DNA of 64,000 nucleotides from Lineus longissimus. Lineage: Eukaryota; Nemertea; Pilidiophora; Heteronemertea; Lineidae. The stretch is from assembly GCF_910592395.1 (NCBI RefSeq), contig NC_088311.1:3536501-3600500 (forward strand). The letters are read 5' to 3'. Below, piece after piece: positions 57,142-64,000 of this stretch; position 1 is the stretch's first letter; each line of letters begins with the position of its first letter. The position numbers were made by a program, and so were the translations under genes. Under the pieces are notes generated by a model. That model did not search any database and was not told the origin of the DNA. It saw only the letters and a program-made list of their open reading frames with translations.

Positions 57142-60034
57142 GCTGGCAGTGGCATCTCAATCTGAAGTGAAGGGAGATAGATGAGCAAGTGAACTGTCAT
57201 GTCACTGTCACATCATCAAGTGACATGCCTGAAATTAGTTATGAAAACTAAATTACGACCAAATTTGAGGTAAGAACTGCTAATTACAAGATTTGGGGGG
57301 GGGGGGTGATAGTACCTCTGGCTCTGCCTGACTCCCGCTCTTCAGTTTTTTAAAATTTCTTTTAATTAGGCTTGCATTTTTGGTCTCAAATATCTGTGAT
57401 TGTACCTGGTTTCCAGTATTGATCAAACGGAGTAGTAGCTTCAATAAATTCAGGACAACTAAATGCTCATATAATGTACAGGAAGGAAATAATTCAGGTT
57501 TTTAGAGTAATTTTTGGCCTGTTTACCTATTTCAAGGCCGCCGACATTTATATGTCATGTGACTTGATAAAGGGTAACGACAAAACATCACGCCGAAGTG
57601 GTATTGGCAACGGGTTAGTAAAGACGAAACGTATTGACGTGGCGCGTGGCAAATAGAAGATGGCAAAATTGGCAATGATTGCTGTTGTAAAGCAGGTCAG
57701 TTCCAACTATTGAAAGTGATTTGTTGTAACTACAATTGATAAGTGCTGTGTTTGGAGAGTGCTTGAAGGTGGCAATTTGCATGCAAAGGTCCGAGGGCTT
57801 TACCTTACAGTTACAGATTTTGTTTTCAAACGTGGCAAAAGCATTCCAGGAGGAATAAGGAGTACGTCAACCAGCCAAATTGATAACGAGAAATATCTAA
57901 ATTTCCTGTTAGACTCGGCAAAATCCGTATATTTATTCTTTCTTCTGGGGTCTACTCATCCTGAGGAAATCAGGGCGGGTTAATGTTTGTGTGCAGGGCT
58001 GGACTAGAGGAACTCTTATTTCAAAGATGCCACGCCCTATCTGCTCGTTCTGGGACGCGTTGATTCCACCCAACATCACAATTTCTAGATGGCCACGAAA
58101 GCGTTCATGAGGAACATCTTTTTGATCAAGACACGGTCCCTTTTACAGACAAATAATGACTGAATTGATACGATTTCAAATGCGGCCAGTAGATTATTTT
58201 CTCCCAGGCGAGATGTTTGCTCTCTGGAGCCGCCGCGACTGGTCTTACCAACACTAAGTTTGCTAGTTGTGTCCCGGACCATCTAAAGACGACAAACTTT
58301 TAATTTGATACTCGCCCGGTGTATCCTAGCTTTCTATCGAGCGTTTCCATCCAGGCCATTTCTCCTTTGCAAATAGACACGGCTTTCTTGCGGAGGAGCC
58401 TCTAAAAGGCACAACAATTGCGACATCAAAGGTTGACAAACAGAACGCGTTCGCCCATTCAACTGAATCAGTCTTGTCCGACTGATACCCAACCCGGGAC
58501 AAATTGATCATATCACTGTTTGCTTTGTCCTTTACGTTTATATTTAATAAAACCAAACGGGTTTGTGTGCCTCACTTTGTTGCGTGAACAATGCCACGAA
58601 GCACCGCAGTGGTGTCCGTTTCCTTTCACTAGAAAGCCAAACCGACCTAGCGTCCTATAAGCTACTCTGGTAGCACTCCAAAACGTCTTTATTCCATTTG
58701 ATTCACAATCAGATGTGATAACTTAGAAATATCAAACATTTCGTTTGGTATTGTTTTCCGTAACTCACAGATGTAATAAAATGTGACCAGCGGATTCCAA
58801 GTGACGGCTGTTCTCGTTATCGGCCACACCCAGTCTCCACACCATCTGCAGACTAGCGTAAAGGGAAAATGCGATCCCAAGAGACACACGCCGGTGTAAC
58901 ATTTTCATTTGTCCCATTATAAAGTGTCATGAGGACAATGGATTTTATATGGGTCGACTATAGAACCATAACTGAAGGACACTTTTTCCACGGCGTGTAA
59001 CATATATACCGAAACGGTTGTGACGCCAGGTTGTGACAAGCCATCATTGGGTGTCGCCAATGGATGTAATGGACAAGTTAAAGCGAAAGGAGAAAGGATA
59101 TTCATTATGAATGATTAGAGTATTGACTTTAGCGAGTCGTTAGGACAACTTGAAATCCTACACCAAAATCGATGGTTAATTTATGCAAGGGCACGCTTTG
59201 TGTGATTTCTTCACTAAATGGTTGTTATTCGCCATAACATATCATTCGATTTGAATCTGAGATTGGATATTGACGTGACAAGATATTATGAGTTGGGTGG
59301 GCTTGCCAGATATTGGGTCATGGTCACGATGGTCCGGCTAGGGCACTGCAAGACCAGATCACATGCCTTAGCTCATATTGGGAGTATGTAACAAGAAGTT
59401 GACCTGCATGATCTCTCATCATAACATTTTTCATTGAGATCATGAGATGCATGTATTTCGGAGTGAATCAGCCTTTTAAAATGGCATGGATGCGACCGCC
59501 AATTTTGTCCCACAAACCAGCCAGCGACGGTATTCACATTATGCTCCTCAATCCAGCACTATTAAAGGAGGTGGTCTCCAAGTGAAACTGACCCGAGCCT
59601 CAAACCTCAACGGCAGCACAGCTAGAACGTGAGTTTTTAATGGCATCCATCCACTTCCGCGCTGCATTTTCTCAACGTTGGGCTAAGCATTGATTTTGGT
59701 TGGTAAAAACACTTCAAGTTATATCAAACGGAGTGTTCTAACCAAAGGGCTCAATGCTGGAGAAGAACGAAATGCAATATGGCTGCCGTAGCGGCCATAT
59801 TGAAAAAGTGACGATTACGGAGAAATGTGAAAGGAACGTCACCTCTGATCCATTTGTTATGTTCTATCAAAATCTGTCATGTATCAACATGTCCATTCCA
59901 TTGTATTGATCTACCGTCTGCTTTCGTGTTTACTCGAAGTCGTGTCATTTGATCAAACATGGACATTTCACAACATGTGGCCCTCAACAGCAGTCTGTTG
60001 TGTTAGGAAGCAAAAGTGATACACAAAAACTAAC
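57142..60034. other. Intergenic region upstream of FGGY
   Basis: The FGGY promoter must lie near 57,150-57,400; a G11 run is at 57297-57307. A short exon-like start (ATG at 57660, MAKLAMIAVVKQ followed by donor GTCAGT) faces away from FGGY, but I cannot join it to a convincing second exon. No other gene is recognised. Confidence 0.4.
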
Positions 60035-60833
60035 ATGGCCGCACCTGAAGTAAATAGTCCACGGGATATATTAGCACGCGGTCCCAATCAACGATCAATT
60101 CAAGTAAACAATTCTCAGTTTCGATTTTGGATCGATTTCATTGCGGCTGATGGTGTATCTCTAACTCCTGTGGACACACCGCCGTATTGGCGTGATTGTC
60201 AGAGTGACAAGACATGAATGGACACAAAAATGGACCACCTGGTTTTTTTAGCAGTTCTGTCCGGGATGACGAACCAGGATGACGAACCATGGGAAAGGCG
60301 TTTGCGTTCAGGGACCTTTGCGAAAACTCTCAGGCATATTTTAATTAACCAAATGACATATTGACTCATTTGATTGCAAAACTGGGTGGCTCCCCATAGT
60401 GCATTGGCTAAAACCATTCATCGCTAATTTGCCGCTGGATGCTGACACATGTTTCGAAGTTTTTGGTTTTAAAGCTGTAGAAGTCCAAAAAATGGAAAGG
60501 AAGAGCGAGACGCCAATAATATCTAATCCTTATAGCCTTTCATGCTACACATTTGTGACTTCGTTGAAAAAGGTAATGATCAGAAAGATAAATTTACATA
60601 CATGTATATTTATTAACCTTTACAGAATAGCTAACAACAAGCGACATACAACAAAGGTATTGTACCCGGTATATGAGAAGAATACATTGAGTGAGGGATA
60701 CACTGCCATGCCCGAAGGCCATCATCAGTGGATGGTGACAATTTCTGATAAAGCTAAGGACCCGGACGTTTGCAGCATCCGGTTATTTGATAACCGGATT
60801 GAAAGAAGACTCTACATGTCCTCCGTATTTTAA
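60035..60833 (+). other. Unrecognised coding-like segments
   Basis: Two open stretches on the plus strand. One starts with an ATG at 60035 (MAAPEVNSPRDILARG) and stays open to 60217. The other is open from 60399 to a stop at 60833; its last part follows an acceptor (CTTTACAG, ending 60625) and reads TTKVLYPVYEKNTLSEGYTA and ending RLYMSSVF. The composition looks protein-like, but no splice combination I tried joins the two in phase, and I do not recognise the family. It may be a small gene with a missed exon, or not a gene. Confidence 0.25.
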
Positions 60834-61119
60834 TCAATCGGCCATCACAATTAGGGAATAATTCTGAAAATGCGCGTCCGCCGGGTATAATCGTGATATA
60901 ACTTTCAAAAAGCACAATTTAAACCACATTTATCCTATTGATATCCAATCTCGAATGTCAATTAAGTCAAACTTCTGCGTACAGACGTCAGACGCCGGCA
61001 TCAGTGACACAATTAAGCATCCTACAGCGATGCCTTTGCGAATGCGTTGGTAGCAGCGCACCCATGATCTCCAACCATCACACTTTCAAGTAAGTTTTTA
61101 AGAAATTCTTCTGTGACAG
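60834..61119. other. Interval downstream of the DMRTA exon
   Basis: Likely holds the 3' UTR of the DMRTA gene (minus strand). Nothing else is seen. Confidence 0.4.
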
Positions 61120-61946
61120 TTAATTAGTTTCTTTTATGTCTTTATTAAAGCTATCTTCACTTGGCGAATCAGACGACCTGTCCGAGTCCGATGGAGTCTT
61201 ATTGCCATATTGCCTTTCTCTTATTGATGACGTCATATCAATTCCAAGATGGCGGTAAGGTGCCAAGAGAAAATGCGAACTCAAACTGTTTGTCATGTGA
61301 GGCATATGGGCGAAACCTGCCAGGTAATGTGCCGGAGGTGGAACCGCCATGATGTCACCCTCGCGAGAACTCGGGACCACTGGTGTCCTCCCGAGCAAGG
61401 CATCGGTTGTGAACGCAGCAGCACGAGGCGAAAACGCAGAATGTATGCTTGTGTATGACGTGTTTGATGACAACGGCGTGAAAGCAGATTTCAGTCCTCC
61501 TATGTGTGACTTATGAATAGTGTTTGGTGATTTAAATTGCTGAAGCGGGTGAAGATATGGATGGAACATCGTTCCGTCATGGCGGTTGTGGACGGCAGAC
61601 GCGGCTGCCGCTACCTGGTGCTGGGCGATTACGGTGTCCTGCGCAGACAGGAAGTGTTCGATGGCCTTTACTAGCTCTCCATTACAACCCTGGAGAACAA
61701 GGTCGAGAACTGTCCGCTTCTGCATTGGAAAGATTCGTTCCAGGATTTCCACATTGTTCAACCGCCCGGGCCGAAAAGCTGTCGGCATTGCGGAAACTGG
61801 GCACGGACTTTCAGGTCTATTTATGCCTAGGCGCCTCCTATTGGCATGGTCTGTCATGACGTCACGCTGACTGCTGTCCACCTGTGAGCTGGTGCTTGGA
61901 GACTCTCTACCATCATCGCTGTCAGCATCTATCTTCGAAGGCGAAT
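61120..61946 (-). CDS. DMRTA-type doublesex/mab-3 related factor, 3' coding exon (partial)
   Basis: This is the last coding exon of a DMRTA (DMRT4/5/93B-type) transcription factor, which acts in sex determination and neural patterning in animals. It begins after the acceptor TTTCTTTACAG, completing an Asp codon, and encodes 274 residues to a stop at 61120-61122. The diagnostic feature is the DMA domain at 61645-61773: RPGRLNNVEILERIFP, then RTVLDLVLQGCNGELVKAIE and HFLSAQ, a CUE/UBA-like helical fold found only in the DMRTA subgroup. The DM zinc-module DNA-binding domain should be in the preceding exon; I find no trace of it between 61947 and 64000 on this strand, so it is probably beyond the window edge. 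Upstream in-frame ATGs lie in the intron and are not starts. Confidence 0.9.
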
Positions 61947-64000
61947 CTGTAAAGAAAAAGGCAAAGAAACGTCTTAAAACGAATACTAATTTCATGCTCC
62001 TCCAAAAGCTTTGGTTCCTAAAGCGTCGCACCAATTCCACTTGCAGAGGGCGTTGAGGTGTGTGCGCGAAGTAAACTTTCTGTGGAAAAAACAGTCATTT
62101 GAAATGTAGAATGACATCGCCGCCAGTATAACTCACTGGAAGCGATGGCAGCACAGTCTGAATATGTAGAGTTGAATATCTAGTTTGCTTTTGTCCTGTT
62201 TAGTTTGGGCATTGAGCAGTTACCAACGATGCCGCTGTGTCTGTGAGGATGGAACAAAGTGTGGCTCTGCTGAGCAGTTTTTGTTGGATTAATGAAATAT
62301 CAAAAAGAACATCTAAACTAAGTATGCCAAACCTGTTGCTTGGAATGCCACACTTTAGAATGAGGACAATCAGCCTAAACAAGTTACTGAGAGTCACTTA
62401 TAAGAAGTCTATCTTATCTTCGCCAACTCTTAAAAGCTCTCTCAATGTCCCCGCACTCAGGGCAAGAAAAAACATGCTCTGACAACTGTTGTGTAAATGG
62501 AATCGTTATTTATATCCATCCTACTTGACATCCAAACTCAAAAGGTATTCCCAGTAGGAAGCTCTTAAGTGCCTGTATCAAAACACATCGAAAAACAGTA
62601 TCTTTTGCAAGTTTGATGAAATTAGTTTTTATCAAGTCGGCTTTGTGTTTCGTTTCATTTTTGACATAGTTTGACATCTTTTTTGTTTATCTTCCTTCCC
62701 AGCAGTCGAGTTAAGATCTCGCCTTAACTGGGCACATGATATCCACTCAGGTCTTTCTCCGTTTAATATTTTGGCGCGTGGGAACTATGGTCGATGGGCC
62801 CCTGGCTACACCTCGTCCGTCAACCACCTAGGACATATAATAACATGTACACTGATTGGTTCTTGGGGTTTTTTTTATAAAAACTACATCCAACTGTATC
62901 AACACGAGAATGAGCAAATTACTGCTGGGTTTGGATGGCATTTAACCCCCTGCAAGCAACGTCTGGAAAACAAATCCCCGGTCACAGACTGATTAGGGCT
63001 CGATGCTTTCTGTCCGACGTCACGGTGTCATTATATGTTTTGCTTTCCGCTGGAGGTAAAGCGGCCGAGATTAGCCCCCACTATGGGGCGGTAAGATATC
63101 TTTCTAATGTGCGTTAAAAATTAGCGTCTCTTGATGTTAAAAAATATATCGCTCGGTTCCATGGGGTGAAGTGATGATAGGGCTAATTCGAGCCAAGGGA
63201 TACAGTGTTGTCCACACAACTGACTGGTTGCTACCGGAGAAAAAAGACAAAATGATCAAATTTTAGTCCGTAAGAGCGAAACTCAAAATTCGGTCCGTGA
63301 ACAAGTGTTAAATATATCAATTGTCAAAGTAATGAAATGTGATATTTTAGATTTTTAGTTGAACCTTGATGTCGATTATTCATGTACAGTCACCTATCTT
63401 CAGATCAGATGATAGGGTCGACCAGAGGATGAATTATTACCAACATTTGATACTCAACAATTATTTGAAATAAGTATTTAACAAGTATACACTGGGACCG
63501 GTTTAACTTGCCTATCAACTTTAAACAGGTAATTCTGAAGTTTGTATAAAGAAGGGTGTAAACAATAGTGTAAACAGGTTGGTCTGCGAAAGAAAGTATC
63601 AGTGTACCATTTGTGCAATGTTCCATATTGTGCCTTTCTTTCTTTATTGAATTAGAGAATAGGAAGAAGGGCTTTACCTCCAAAGACGTCCCTAAATTGT
63701 GTACTGTTTTACTTTAAATCTTTTTAGATATTTTCCAAATCAAAACATGGCCCATTTTAAACTTCTGATGCAAATTTGATTTGATCAGACCCTCAAATAA
63801 AAGCCGTTCTTATCAAATAAAAACGAACTTGCAAAAAAGGTAAATGACGCAACGCAAATGAAATCATGGCGCTTAGGGATCGGTGGGGTTCCTAGGAATG
63901 AACTGTTACATTTCATTATCCATTGAAGTTGATTTAAATGTCACATTTGCACAAGACAAGGAATGCATTCGTTAAATATCGTTGAAAGGATATTCGATTT
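61947..64000. other. Presumed DMRTA intron to the window end
   Basis: No DM domain, other gene or clear repeat is recognised on either strand. If the DMRTA gene continues upstream, all of this is intron. Confidence 0.5.

Noticed and set aside
61947-64000. DM-domain exon of the DMRTA gene
   Set aside because: Looked on the minus strand for the CxxC/HxxxC zinc module pattern and found none; it is probably outside the window.

Overview
This window is nuclear DNA from a multicellular animal. Every recognisable gene is split by introns of a few hundred bases with GT-AG borders (one GC-AG exception). The proteins are metazoan: AMP-activated kinase alpha, RPA32, TFIIF alpha, a DMRT factor with a DMA domain, and two IL-17-like cytokines. 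IL-17, DMRTA and KCNE-like genes together with an AT-leaning genome, long G/C homopolymers and many short mobile elements suggest an invertebrate bilaterian, probably marine. I cannot fix the phylum.

Layout. 1-3.1 kb has no recognised gene but ends in a 0.73-kb foldback structure just upstream of RPA2 (+, 8 exons). ARMC7 (-, 7 exons) converges on RPA2 and is head-to-head with AMPK alpha (+, 18 exons) across about 325 bp. A 3.7-kb degenerate tandem array (19.6-23.3 kb) follows. RPL37 (-, 4 exons) is head-to-head with FBXO4 (+, 5 exons) across about 275 bp. GTF2F1 (-, 13 exons) comes next, then a single-exon membrane protein resembling KCNE potassium-channel subunits (-). From 39 to 49 kb lie two IL-17-like genes in tandem (+), in repeat-rich DNA with small inverted-repeat elements, three of which are flanked by 9-bp direct repeats. 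FGGY (-, 15 exons) carries a tRNA-derived SINE in one intron. The window ends with the 3' exon of a DMRTA-type gene (-); its DM-domain exon is not in the window.

Most genes are housekeeping: replication (RPA2), splicing (ARMC7), energy sensing (AMPK), translation (RPL37), ubiquitin ligation (FBXO4), Pol II initiation (GTF2F1) and sugar phosphorylation (FGGY). They form no operon or pathway. The strongest positional signal is linkage: AMPK alpha, RPL37 and FBXO4 are together on human 5p13, and AMPK alpha2, FGGY and DMRTA2 on human 1p32, so the order here looks like an ancient linkage group. I found no convincing wholly new system. The best leads are the IL-17 pair, the KCNE-like gene, the foldback beside RPA2, the 9-bp-duplication element family and the inverted tandem array. 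Exon borders were read by eye and checked for phase; each complete model keeps one open frame.
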